From CAZFYZ01 sp964523735 (lineage in GTDB: Bacteria > Armatimonadota > UBA5829): a DNA stretch of 43,590 nt. Where the stretch lies: the NCBI GenBank assembly GCA_964523735.1, contig CAZFYZ010000020.1:1-43590 (forward strand), read 5' to 3'. The translations under genes were made by a program, and so were the position numbers. Numbering within the stretch: position 1 is the first letter of the stretch; every line of letters begins with the position of its first letter. Positions 1 to 8,678 of the stretch are shown in pieces. Under the pieces are notes generated by a model, which saw nothing but the letters and a program-made list of their open reading frames with translations, ran no database searches and was not told where the DNA came from.

Positions 1-1
1 G

Positions 2-750
2 CCATACGTTGTCTACATATTGCTGGCTATCAACGTCATCGTGTTCATCATCGACTTGCTGGGCACCAGGGTCATCAGCGGCCTGCCGATCAACGGCCTC
101 TGGGACTACTCGATGCTGCCGGAGGCGGTCCTCCGAAACCAAGCGGTTCCCGTTGAACTACCGACAAACAGGGGCATGCTGACGGTTGCCCACGCTGGGC
201 TGACGCCGCAGTGGCTGACGATCTTCACCTCGATGTTCATGCACGGCGGATGGATNNNNNNNNNNTCATCGGCTACATGCTCTACCTGTGGATATTCGGC
301 AACAACATCGAGGATGCAATCGGGCATTTCAAGTTCCTGCTGTTCTACCTGGCCTGTGGGGCACTCGCTGCTTTCGCGCATATCGCGTCGGACCCTGGCT
401 CGCAGATACCGACCGTCGGGGCCAGCGGGGCGATAGCGGGCATTCTTGGGGCGTATCTCTTCTTGTATCCCCGCAACAGAGTGCGGACCTTGCTAATGCT
501 GGGATGGTGGTGGGAGGTAGTCGAGATTCCCGCCATCCTCGTGCTCGGCGTATGGTTCGTGACGCAGTTCTTTGGGCTGTGGGGAACCCAGGCAGGCGGT
601 GGAGTAGCCTACTGGGCGCACATCGGGGGGTTCATTGCGGGTGTTGTTCTGATTCTACTGCTCGGCGGGCGCGGACTGAGAACCCCTCCGCCTGCTAGGC
701 TCTACCGATACGATGAGGGTCGACCGTATCCGCATCGGCCGTGGCAATAG
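2..750 (+). CDS. Rhomboid-family intramembrane serine protease (5' partial, frame broken by assembly gap)
   Basis: Membrane-embedded serine protease that cleaves transmembrane substrates. The gene enters from the left edge of the window. The first part reads in frame 2 (hydrophobic helix, then FTSMFMHGGW) and the rest in frame 1 after the N run (IGYMLYLWIFGNNIED). The catalytic Ser lies in the GASGAIAG motif (codon 424-426) and the catalytic His in AHIGGFIAG (codon 619-621), so both members of the dyad are present. Rhomboids normally read HGGWMHLIGNMLYLW here, which fits five missing bases rather than ten, so the frame break is probably only the arbitrary gap length. The C-terminal tail is short, charged and Arg/Tyr-rich. 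The next gene follows closely on the same strand. Family assignment is firm; the substrate is unknown. Confidence 0.93.
256..265. other. Assembly gap (10 N)
   Basis: Ten N bases inside the rhomboid gene. The protein context on both sides suggests the true missing length is about five bases, so the N count should not be taken as real distance. Confidence 0.98.
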
Positions 751-757
751 GCCATTT

Positions 758-787
758 GGACTTGTGATTTGAGATTTGGGATTGGGC
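758..787. repeat. Type A dispersed repeat (GATTTGTGATTTG style)
   Basis: The segment after the rhomboid stop is built of ACTTGTGATTT and GAGATTTGGGATTGGG words. The same low-complexity vocabulary recurs at 9246-9278, 11760-11796, 16067-16098 and 32971-32986. It overlaps the earliest possible start codon of the next gene, which makes that start doubtful. Confidence 0.7.
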
Positions 788-2713
788 GTGTGGCCCGGAT
801 TGGACAGTGAAGGCTTGAGAATCAAGGCACTGCTGATAGCACTGGTGATAGTTGGTCTTGTGGCGGCGCTGTATGTGGCTGCAGAGCGGGTTAAGGTCGA
901 GTCGCGGAATCGCGCCGTGGAACTTGTAGTGGACTATGGCGAGCTGGCCGGAATTCAGGCCGCAACCGGCAAGCCCGTGATGGACATTCTGTCCTCGCTT
1001 AAGCAGTCCGGCGTCACAAGCGTGGCGATATCGGAGCAGACAATGCAGGATGCCATTGAAGAGGGCCTTGTGACCGTCTTGCCGCCACGTTCCACCTCTC
1101 AGAACTTCACCATGATAAGCTACCATCCAAGTCTCGTGTACAGACTATGGCGCCTCGGTTCAATAGCCGATGAGGTTCAGGCGGTCCCGACAACCCCTGA
1201 GTCATTCAAGCCTCTGAGACTCAAGATTCATGCTCCGGCGGCATACTGGATGCAAATCCCGATTGGGGTTCCTGACGGCCCAGTTGCCGCCGTTCGGGAC
1301 GCGGGTCTGTGGCCAATCGCCCGTCTGATGAACTTCCCCGGCGCGACGTCAAAGATCATCGAAGATGATCTTTGGAGCAGCACAATAGGCGGTACCGTCA
1401 TCTTCCAAGGCGATCAGGTCCTCGGTTTCAAGGGAGCCGTCGAGGACACAGCCAAGGCATTCGAAAAGCACGGCCTCAACTTTGGCCGGGTCGAGTTCGC
1501 CAAGCAAAAGGGCGAGCAGGAGATTGCGGTCAAAGCTCCGGGCAACGTGATCCCCGTTCACAGCATCACCCAGAACGAGATGCCGGGCCTCAGCGAAACC
1601 GCTATCGCCGAGCGATTTCAGAAGGCTGTCAGAGAGCGCGGGGTTCGGATCTGCTATGTAAGGATGTTCTACAGTGCCTCTGACGACCTGCTCCGCGACA
1701 ACTGCGACTACATCCGCGGGATCGCCCGAGCCATTCACGCGGCGGGCTACGAGCTGAAGCCGGCACATCCGATGGGCGAGGTAGCCGTGCCATCCTGGGT
1801 TCGGCTGATCGTTGCTCTTGGCGTCGCGGCAGGTGCGATGCTGCTGTTGATGATGGTGATCGATCTCTCCACCGGAGCCGCTGTCGGGCTGACGATTGCT
1901 GCTGTGGCGGCCAGTATTGGGCTGGCCTCGACGGGCGCAATGGGACTCAAGCTGGTGGCGTTCGGCTCCGCGCTAGTCTTTCCGACCCTTGCCGTGCTCT
2001 GGGCAATCCGAGACGTGCCGGAATCCCCGACTGCCGTTCAGAAGCCACTTCTGCATGCCTGGGGACAGATGCTTGGCGCAATCGGCATCAGCGTGATGGG
2101 CGGGGTCCTGATCGTGGGGCTTCTCAGCTCTCGGGAGTTCATGCTCCGCACCAACCAATTCATGGGCATCAAAGCCGCGCACCTGCTGCCAATCCTTGCG
2201 CTTGCCGCTCTATTCGCTGGCGGGATCGCCTACGCCGCCGCAACCTGGCCGGAGCAGAGAAAACGCATGACCGAAGCATACGCCAGAATCTCCTCCAGCC
2301 CCATACTGATGGGCCAGGTAATCGGCCTGATGGCGATCGTCGTGCTCCTGGCTCTGGTCGTGGCGCGGTCCGGCAACGACGCGGGGCTTCAGGTCAGCTC
2401 GCTCGAGCTTAAGTTCAGAGCAATCCTCGACAAGGTCCTGTTTGTAAGACCGCGCACCAAGGAGTTCCTGATCGGGTACCCGCTGCTGCTCTGCGGCCTC
2501 GCATTCCTGCTCAGGGGGCGGCGCCAGTGGGGAGCGGCGCTGGTCACAATCGGCTCGCTCGGCCTCGTCTCCGCGCTCAACACATTCTGCCACATTCACA
2601 CACCGCTCGAAGTGACGGCGCTGAGGGTCGTGAACGGGGTGATTGTAGGCAGCATCCTGGGAGCCGTTCTCTATCGGCTGATCGGACGGCTGCCGGGGAA
2701 AGAGGAGAAGTAG
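776..2713 (+). CDS. DUF5693-family polytopic membrane protein
   Basis: Membrane protein of unknown function, up to 645 residues. One N-terminal transmembrane helix (IKALLIALVIVGLVAALY) is followed by a conserved extracytoplasmic domain that opens with NRAVELVVDYGELAGIQ and SGVTSVAISEQTMQ, the typical start of DUF5693 proteins. From about residue 340 to the end there are roughly eight to ten hydrophobic segments. The start is uncertain: 776 (TTG) lies inside a dispersed repeat, and in-frame GTG 788, TTG 800 or TTG 815 are alternatives; 815 would begin the protein directly at the first helix. None has a good ribosome binding site. The stop is one base from the stop of the convergent uvrB. In Firmicutes this family often sits near cell-envelope polysaccharide genes, but nothing here confirms such a role. 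Confidence 0.85.
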   Translation: MGLGVWPGLDSEGLRIKALLIALVIVGLVAALYVAAERVKVESRNRAVELVVDYGELAGIQAATGKPVMDILSSLKQSGVTSVAISEQTMQDAIEEGLVTVLPPRSTSQNFTMISYHPSLVYRLWRLGSIADEVQAVPTTPESFKPLRLKIHAPAAYWMQIPIGVPDGPVAAVRDAGLWPIARLMNFPGATSKIIEDDLWSSTIGGTVIFQGDQVLGFKGAVEDTAKAFEKHGLNFGRVEFAKQKGEQEIAVKAPGNVIPVHSITQNEMPGLSETAIAERFQKAVRERGVRICYVRMFYSASDDLLRDNCDYIRGIARAIHAAGYELKPAHPMGEVAVPSWVRLIVALGVAAGAMLLLMMVIDLSTGAAVGLTIAAVAASIGLASTGAMGLKLVAFGSALVFPTLAVLWAIRDVPESPTAVQKPLLHAWGQMLGAIGISVMGGVLIVGLLSSREFMLRTNQFMGIKAAHLLPILALAALFAGGIAYAAATWPEQRKRMTEAYARISSSPILMGQVIGLMAIVVLLALVVARSGNDAGLQVSSLELKFRAILDKVLFVRPRTKEFLIGYPLLLCGLAFLLRGRRQWGAALVTIGSLGLVSALNTFCHIHTPLEVTALRVVNGVIVGSILGAVLYRLIGRLPGKEEK

Positions 2714-2714
2714 C

Positions 2715-4709
2715 CTACAGCTTCTTCACATCCGGCAGCAGCTTCTTCATCGCGGCGATCTCGTCACGAAGTTCTGCTGCTCGTTCGAAATCGAGGTCTT
2801 TCGCGGCCTTCTTCATATCCCGCTCCATCTTCGTGATGTGCGAGAGCATATCATCCAGCGAAAGCACCGCCTCTGACCCACCGAGCTTTGCCGCAGCCCC
2901 AGCCCCAGGCTCTTCGGCACGACCTATCAGCGAATCGCGTACCGCCTTCACGATGGTCTGGGGGGTGATGCCATGCGCCTCGTTATACTCCAACTGTACC
3001 TGGCGGCGGCGGTTGGTCTCGTCGATCGCGCGGCGCATGGAATCAGTCATCTTATCGGCATACATGATCACTTGGCCTGCTACGTTGCGCGCGGCACGGC
3101 CCATGGTCTGGATTAGGGAAGTCTCGGAGCGCAGGAAACCCTCCTTGTCCGCGTCCAGGATAGCGACCAGAGAGACTTCCGGCAGGTCCAGTCCCTCGCG
3201 AAGAAGGTTGATCCCGACGATGACGTCGTGCACACCCAGGCGCAGGTCACGCAGGATCTCACTTCGATCCAGGGTCTTGACCTCGCTGTGCAGATAGTTG
3301 ACCTTGAGGCCGAGGTCTATCAGATACTCGCTCAGGTCCTCCGCCATCTTCTTCGTCAGCGTGGTCACCAGCACGCGCTCGCCCTTCTCGGATCGCCGCT
3401 TGATTTCATCGATCAGATCATCTATCTGTCCGGCAGTAGGCCTGACTTCAGCAACCGGGTCAATCAGCCCCGTCGGTCGAATGAGCTGCTCGACTACCTG
3501 CTTGCTGTGCTGCAGCTCATACGGCCCGGGAGTCGCTGAAACGAAGACGGCTTGCCTCACAAGTTTCTCGAACTCCTGGAACTTGAGCGGCCTATTGTCC
3601 AGCGCCGAGGGCAGGCGGAAGCCGTAATCCACGAGCGTGCTCTTTCTGGACTGGTCGCCCGCATACATCCCGTTGAGCTGTGGAATCGTCTGGTGGCTCT
3701 CGTCGATGAAGATGAGCGCATCCTCCGGGAAGTACTCGACGAGTGTGTGGGGGGCGCTCCCCGCAGGCCGGGCATCGAGTATGCGCGAGTAGTTCTCGAT
3801 CCCGTTGCAGTAACCAAGTTCGCGCATCATCTCCATGTCGAAGCGCGTTCGCTGCTCGAGCCGCTGCGCCTCCAGCACACGCCCCTGCGAGTCGTACCAT
3901 CTGAGCCGGGACTCAAGCTCCGCCTCGATCTCAGTCAGAGCCCGTTCCATCTTCTCCGCCGGCGTCACGTAGTGGCTTGCAGGATATACCGTGATAGTAT
4001 CCACCAGGCCCGTCACTTCCCCGGTGACGGGGTTGATCGTGCTGATCTTCTCGACCTCATCACCGAAGAACGAGACCCTCGTCACGACCTCCTCGTCCAT
4101 CGGCTGGATCTCGAGCAAATCGCCGCGCACTCGGAAAGTGCCTCTGCCGAGGGCAATGTCGTTGCGGTTAAACTGCATGTCGATCAACCGCCGCAGCGTA
4201 TCCTCACGGTCATATATGCCGCCGACATCGAGCTTGAGGATCGTCTGCCCATAATCCTCTTTAGACCCGATACCGTAGATGCAGGAGACGCTGGCAACCA
4301 CGAGCACGTCCCGGCGCTCTAGCACAGCCTGAGTGGCGGAGTGCCGCAGGCGATCGATCTCATCGTTAACCGAAGAGTCTTTCTCGATGTAGGTGTCGGT
4401 CTGCGCAATGTAAGCCTCGGGCAGGTAGTAGTCGTAGTAGCTGACGAAGTACTCGACCGCGTTCTCGGGGAAGAACTCGCGGAACTCTGAGCAGAGCTGA
4501 GCGGCCAGAGTCTTGTTGTGGGCAATCACCAGCGCCGGTCGTTGAAGGGCCTCCACCACATTCGCGATCGTGAAGGTCTTGCCCGAGCCCGTTACGCCAA
4601 GCAGCGTCTGGAACCTGTGGCCTGCCCTGATACCCTCCACAAGCTTCTCGATAGCTTGCGGCTGGTCACCGGTGGGCTTGTATTCTGCTTTGATGGCAAA
4701 CTCGGGCAT
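2715..4709 (-). CDS. uvrB: UvrABC excinuclease subunit B
   Basis: Damage-verifying helicase-like subunit of nucleotide excision repair; UvrA loads it and it recruits UvrC. 664 residues, full length. Visible in order: TGDQPQAI motif, Walker A GVTGSGKT near residue 40, the beta-hairpin region YYDYYLPEAYIAQTDTYIEKD, the DEAD-like FIDESHQT, helicase motifs including TMGRAARN, and a C-terminal UVR domain (DLDFERAAELRDEI) that contacts UvrC. The start at 4709 (MPEFAIKAEYKPTGDQ) matches the family; an upstream in-frame ATG at 4733 would add eight unrelated residues and has no ribosome site. GGAGG lies 12 bases before the chosen ATG. A near-consensus promoter with a LexA-like box sits directly upstream. 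uvrC is in the same window at 31 kb, not linked in an operon. Confidence 0.98.
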   Translation of the reverse strand: MPEFAIKAEYKPTGDQPQAIEKLVEGIRAGHRFQTLLGVTGSGKTFTIANVVEALQRPALVIAHNKTLAAQLCSEFREFFPENAVEYFVSYYDYYLPEAYIAQTDTYIEKDSSVNDEIDRLRHSATQAVLERRDVLVVASVSCIYGIGSKEDYGQTILKLDVGGIYDREDTLRRLIDMQFNRNDIALGRGTFRVRGDLLEIQPMDEEVVTRVSFFGDEVEKISTINPVTGEVTGLVDTITVYPASHYVTPAEKMERALTEIEAELESRLRWYDSQGRVLEAQRLEQRTRFDMEMMRELGYCNGIENYSRILDARPAGSAPHTLVEYFPEDALIFIDESHQTIPQLNGMYAGDQSRKSTLVDYGFRLPSALDNRPLKFQEFEKLVRQAVFVSATPGPYELQHSKQVVEQLIRPTGLIDPVAEVRPTAGQIDDLIDEIKRRSEKGERVLVTTLTKKMAEDLSEYLIDLGLKVNYLHSEVKTLDRSEILRDLRLGVHDVIVGINLLREGLDLPEVSLVAILDADKEGFLRSETSLIQTMGRAARNVAGQVIMYADKMTDSMRRAIDETNRRRQVQLEYNEAHGITPQTIVKAVRDSLIGRAEEPGAGAAAKLGGSEAVLSLDDMLSHITKMERDMKKAAKDLDFERAAELRDEIAAMKKLLPDVKKL

Positions 4710-4726
4710 GGACGCGTTCGGCCTCC

Positions 4727-4777
4727 GGCACATATGTTCGCTGAGACCATGATAGGAGCTTGGTGAAGATCGGTCAA
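4727..4777 (-). promoter_or_regulatory. uvrB promoter with LexA-like SOS box
   Basis: On the minus strand, TTGACC (4772-4777) is followed by 17 bases and TATCAT (4749-4754), a strong sigma-70-type match. Just downstream, at the expected transcription start, lies CGAACATATGTGCC (4727-4740), matching the Gram-positive-type LexA consensus CGAAC-N4-GTTCG at 8 of 10 half-site bases, including ATAT in the centre. uvrB is a classical LexA target in many bacteria. SOS control is inference from motif and position; no lexA gene is in the window. Confidence 0.6.
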
Positions 4778-4792
4778 GCGGTGCCTATCGCT

Positions 4793-6093
4793 TCACGGAC
4801 CCGTGGTGAATGACACCGTGCCCGACGCGAACTGCCAGTTGCCTGTGTCGAACGCCCGCACCTCAAACACGTAATTCGTATTCGCGAACATCTGCCCCTG
4901 CCAGGGGATGATCACAGTGACGTCCTGAGTCTGCCCGTAGACAAGCGACGTGACTGGCGGGGTTGTTGCAGTCCGTACCTGCCAGACGTCGTAGGCACCC
5001 ATCCAGCGCACCCTGCAGTCATACCACTTGACCGCTGCCGGCTGGCTCCAGGCCGCGTGCCATTGGAATGTCGGTATTCGTGAGACCCCGACCTGCCCAT
5101 TGTAAGGTGCATCGATCACAACGCCGGAGGTTTCCTGGGGAACAAGCGGCCTTGCGTAGACTGACTCCGTCGGCGGGCTCTCGCCTCCGGCGTTCTCCGC
5201 TGTAAACCTGTAGTAGGCGTTCGCATCGCCGCTGACGTAGGCGATACCGTAGGGGCCGTCGATCAAGTCGTCACGTTCAACTGCTACATCAACCGGTGTC
5301 CATCTCAGCCCATCGCTGCTGCGGTAGAGGTTCATCCTGTCCGTGTACTCGGGCCAAGGAGATCTTAGGCAGATCTGTCCGGGTGAATCCGCTGGCATGC
5401 CGACGGCAGTGACTGGGGAATCCGGCGCGTGAGGCCGCCACTCAACCTCGCGAGCCAGAAGAAGTGGACTGATCTTTGTCCCGCTCTTGGCGAGTGAGAT
5501 CACTCCCGTAATGGTTGCGTAGTAGCCATCCCATGGACGTGAGACACCTGCAGGCAGCATCACCTGGATAGACGGCCCGCTGCCGTCACTGATCCTGATA
5601 TCGCCTGAGTCACCCGTCAACTTGGCACTGACGACACCGAAGACTCGGGCAAGCGTCCCCACGTTGTTCAGACCCCTGCCGCCCGTGATGCCGATCTGCC
5701 CAGCTCCCGTCACGCTGTTGTAGCGCCAGCTGCTGCCGCCAATCGACTTGCAGGTCATTGTCACCGGCGCGACCGCGCCGTAGCCATTAGGCCCGCCTCA
5801 ACACCCGCCGAGATATCGCTCATTGTTGGCATTTGTGTAGATGTAAGGCTGCAGAATGACTGTCCTGCCGGCTTCGACGTCCGTTCCGGCGAGCTCTACT
5901 CTGATCCCGGGCTTGCCTACTCCGTCTTGCACGTAGTAGAAACCGACGCCTTTGTAGGTTACAGTGAACGTGGACAGCGGAATCTGGGTGCCGTTAGGCA
6001 GCAACTTGGCCTCAGCCACGGTCGTCGCGGACACCGGCAGGGAGCAGTACAGAGCATCAGCGCAAGCGGGAGTGTTCGGGTGATGAGGTTCAT
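4793..6093 (-). pseudogene. Secreted OB-fold/FN3-like protein, interrupted by a frameshift and an in-frame TGA
   Basis: The intact reading would be a secreted protein of about 430 residues. It begins at ATG 6093 (MNLITRTLPLALMLC, a signal peptide with GGAAGG upstream), but the frame then shifts: the mature part (SATTVAEAKLLPNG...) is in another frame, and restoring one base would give a normal signal-peptide end, PVSA before TTVAEAK. A TGA at 5798-5800 then splits the mature protein; the reading continues in the same frame with GGPNGYGAVAPVTMTCKSIG. The first domain looks like an OB-fold (GIRVELAGTDVEAGRTVILQ), followed by a second similar segment (ISDGSGPSIQVMLPAG), then FN3/Ig-like domains with YYRFTAENAGGESPPTES and TNYVFEVRAFDTG. 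Either a decaying gene or draft-assembly errors; function unknown. Confidence 0.7.
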
Positions 6094-6124
6094 CGTTTCG
6101 TTGCCCTTCCGGCGAAGCACAGAC

Positions 6125-7138
6125 TTATCCGTCGACCAGTTTGTGGATGGATGGGTCAGCAATGATGAATTGGCAGCCCAACAGCCATCCGTCTTGATCC
6201 GGATCTGCTGCAGGCTCGGCCCGCATTACCTGAGCAACTGCGTTGAGCTTTTCGATATCGGACTGCGGGCGAAGTTCGAGGGATAGAACAGTGGCGGGAT
6301 CGATCTTCTCCGATACACGTATGCACGCGCCACCACGGCTCAGATCGACAAGCTCAGCGTCCTTCAGCGTGGATGTCACATCGCTTCCGTCCCTACTACT
6401 GGGGGCGTAGCCAACGGGCATTACCATCGGAACCCGCAAATGCTCGCGGCGCTGAACCCGGTAGATCACACTTGGCTTGTCAAGCACGAGCACCCTCTCG
6501 GGCGTCTCAACTGCTGTCAGGACATGGGTAGAGAAGCTATAGTGGGCATCTCTTGCTGTAAGGCCGACTTTCAGCGAAGCCCTCGGATGCAGACTCACAG
6601 CTCCGTTCCCGGCACATGGCGCCAAAACGGTCAGCGTGTGCTCGTCCTTGTCGCATACACGACTGGGATAGCTGCGGCCGGGATAGCCGTTCTGGACCTC
6701 GAGAGTAATCGGCTGGTCCTTGGAAAACAACACTGTTGATTCGCCCATCTTGCGATCACGCGCTTCCGATTTGAACGGCGAGGTATTCGAGACGAGTGAG
6801 ACCAGGCAGTCGAGATCGAACGGCTTATTCACATAGGCCGACACGCCATAGCTGCGCGCCTGTTCGACAGCGTCAGCGTTCTCACAGGCGGTCATCACGA
6901 TAACCGGCAGCCCGCTTCGGATGTTGCGAATCTCCGCAAGTGCCGCTAAGCCATCCATCTTGGGTAAGATGAGATCTAGCAGCACCACATCGAACTCGGA
7001 TTCCCTGACCTTCTCAACGGCTTGAGCGCCATCGTGCACGACGACAACGCTGTAACCACTCTTGGCCAGCTTTGCTCCGATGATGCGGCAAAGATTGACT
7101 TCATCGTCTACGACGAGGACGTTTCCTCTCGAGACCAT
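6125..7138 (-). CDS. Response regulator with C-terminal YcgR-like/PilZ (c-di-GMP binding) domain
   Basis: 337-residue cytoplasmic regulator. N-terminal receiver domain: acidic pocket DD at residues 11-12, phospho-acceptor Asp about residue 55 (LLDLILPKMDG), Thr 83 and Lys 105 (VNKPFD), all conserved. After a linker, a YcgR-N-like beta domain (about 125-225) leads into a PilZ domain with the c-di-GMP motif RREHLRV and DLSRGG. The protein therefore joins phosphorelay input to c-di-GMP sensing, probably controlling motility, surface polymer or a protein partner. The start at 7138 is chosen because AGGAGG stands nine bases upstream; earlier in-frame codons lack one. No histidine kinase is adjacent. 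It lies 31 bases upstream of the broken secreted gene and could share its transcript. Confidence 0.92.
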   Translation of the reverse strand: MVSRGNVLVVDDEVNLCRIIGAKLAKSGYSVVVVHDGAQAVEKVRESEFDVVLLDLILPKMDGLAALAEIRNIRSGLPVIVMTACENADAVEQARSYGVSAYVNKPFDLDCLVSLVSNTSPFKSEARDRKMGESTVLFSKDQPITLEVQNGYPGRSYPSRVCDKDEHTLTVLAPCAGNGAVSLHPRASLKVGLTARDAHYSFSTHVLTAVETPERVLVLDKPSVIYRVQRREHLRVPMVMPVGYAPSSRDGSDVTSTLKDAELVDLSRGGACIRVSEKIDPATVLSLELRPQSDIEKLNAVAQVMRAEPAADPDQDGWLLGCQFIIADPSIHKLVDG

Positions 7139-7279
7139 GTCGGGGAGCCTCCTGCCCACGTAAGGAAGGTAATGCGTGGCTTTTTGAAACCTGCCATGAC
7201 TGCACGTTGCAAGAAGTGTGCCATAGAACGCTAGCTCAGCAAAAAGCGAGTTCTCACGCAACCTCTGTGGCTCTGGAAG

Positions 7280-7300
7280 TTATGCACAGCCTGTGCATAA
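7280..7300. promoter_or_regulatory. 21-bp perfect palindrome with two DnaA-box-like halves
   Basis: TTATGCACAG-C-CTGTGCATAA is a perfect inverted repeat with 10-base arms. Each arm matches the relaxed DnaA box TTATNCACA. It lies upstream of the REC-PilZ gene and downstream of the oxidoreductase terminator. It may be a DnaA site or simply the operator of a dimeric regulator; the sequence alone cannot decide. Confidence 0.45.
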
Positions 7301-7350
7301 AATGTTGAACATAGCAGCCTGTTTCATCGCCAATGATGGCAGCCGTGTAC

Positions 7351-7407
7351 AACAAAACGGCTCTGAAGCTGGACTGCTCTAGAGACCGAGAATCCAGTTT
7401 CAGAGCC
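7351..7407 (-). terminator. Rho-independent terminator for the oxidoreductase gene
   Basis: Arms 7359-7373 and 7393-7407 pair at 14 of 15 positions around a 19-base loop. On the minus strand the hairpin is followed by GTTTTGTTGT, a U-rich tail. It lies about 60 bases past the stop of the gene ending at 7468, as expected for its terminator. Confidence 0.75.
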
Positions 7408-7467
7408 CCATGTTTGTCAAAAAAAAAGCTCGACAATGCATCCCTCACCCGCCGCGAATCACTATAT

Positions 7468-8613
7468 CTACTCCACCTTGACAGTACTTCTGGCCCTGTT
7501 GGAGAGCAGCGCTGCGGTAAAGAGCCTGTGGCTCATTGAGGTCTCCTCGGGTGTCGCGCACCCCGCGAATCGCTTCAGCGGCTTCCTGTGAACCAGCTCA
7601 TACAGGAATGCAGCCCACATCTGCAGGATAGAATCTGAGAAGCCGAACTCAAAGATGCCGCCGCTGATCGACTTGAACGTTGTCTCCTGTCCCATATCGA
7701 TCTGCTGCCAAGCCTGCTCACCGCCGCCGCTGTAATCAAGAATCGAGATCGAGTTAGTGTCCTTCGACGAGAACCTCGCGCTCTTCTTCATTCCAAGCAC
7801 TTCGCAATACCAGGTATCCTTCTCACCGGGCGCTATACGCTGGGTCTTGATGGTCCACGGAAATGTCGCGCCTGATTGGTCCACCGTCTCGCAGAGCAGG
7901 GTGGCGTTGTCCCAGGTGTCGCAGGGCACCGTGCTGCCCTTTCCATCGGGCCTCTGCGGAACCAGGTTAGACAGGATAGCACGAACGTTCTGCGGCACCC
8001 AGCCTGCCCTGAACGGCACGTGGCACGTGTGCATCCCGAGGTCGCCCATGCAGCCGTACTCGCCGTTGAAGACCGCCATCCGCTTCCAATTGATGGGCTT
8101 GGATCGGTCCATGTCGCTGGAGTGCTTGAAGCCCGTGTTGACCTCGATGATTTCGCCGAACTCCTCGCGCTCGATCATCCCGCACAACCGCTGCATCGCG
8201 GGTATGAATGGGAACTCAGATGAGCATCGCACGAAGACGTTGGGATTGGCCCGGATGGCCGAGAGAATTGCGTCATTCGCCGGCTTGTCTATGCCAAAAG
8301 GCTTCTCACCCATCAGATGCTTGCCGGCGAGGATAATGTCTGTATAGAACTGCTGGTGCATATTGTGCGGCACCGCGCAGTAGACTGCATCGACTTTCTC
8401 GTTGGCCAGTAGTTCCTGATAGTCTGTTGTCGCCTGCTTCACGGAATGGAAGTTTGACTTGAACCAGCCCATTGCTGATTCGTTGGCATCGCAGACGGCG
8501 ACGATCTCGGGGCGGACGTCGATATCCAGCAGGTGACACCACCTGGCCGCGGCGCTGGCGAACTCGCGTCCCATCAGCCCACACCCGATGATCCCAAAAC
8601 GGACAGTTTTCAT
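7468..8613 (-). CDS. Gfo/Idh/MocA-family NAD(P)-dependent oxidoreductase
   Basis: 381-residue soluble dehydrogenase of sugars, inositols or related polyols. The Rossmann nucleotide-binding motif is GIIGCGLMGREF at residues 7-18, and the family signature EKPFGID (about residue 103) carries the usual lysine. The C-terminal half has the family alpha/beta substrate domain, with GCMGDLGMHTCHVPFRAG containing the likely catalytic region. The ATG at 8613 has GGAGGG eight bases upstream. The substrate cannot be read from sequence. The gene is followed by a clear hairpin terminator, and the next gene upstream (dnaE2) ends 65 bases away on the same strand, so readthrough from the SOS cassette is possible but not shown. 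Confidence 0.93.
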   Translation of the reverse strand: MKTVRFGIIGCGLMGREFASAAARWCHLLDIDVRPEIVAVCDANESAMGWFKSNFHSVKQATTDYQELLANEKVDAVYCAVPHNMHQQFYTDIILAGKHLMGEKPFGIDKPANDAILSAIRANPNVFVRCSSEFPFIPAMQRLCGMIEREEFGEIIEVNTGFKHSSDMDRSKPINWKRMAVFNGEYGCMGDLGMHTCHVPFRAGWVPQNVRAILSNLVPQRPDGKGSTVPCDTWDNATLLCETVDQSGATFPWTIKTQRIAPGEKDTWYCEVLGMKKSARFSSKDTNSISILDYSGGGEQAWQQIDMGQETTFKSISGGIFEFGFSDSILQMWAAFLYELVHRKPLKRFAGCATPEETSMSHRLFTAALLSNRARSTVKVE

Positions 8614-8678
8614 ATGCTAGGCCCTCCGAGGGATTCTTCGGCGTGGCGAATCGCGTGTCCTTCGCCGCTGGTCTGATA

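Noticed and set aside
3552..4322. 256-codon plus-strand open frame
   Set aside because: Antisense to uvrB, whose motifs are complete on the minus strand.
5798..5800. TGA codon as selenocysteine (Cys-Sec-like context, hairpin downstream)
   Set aside because: The GGCGCG-GT-CGCGCC hairpin lies too far downstream and is too small for a bacterial SECIS, the protein is a secreted structural type, and a frameshift in the same gene points to decay or error.
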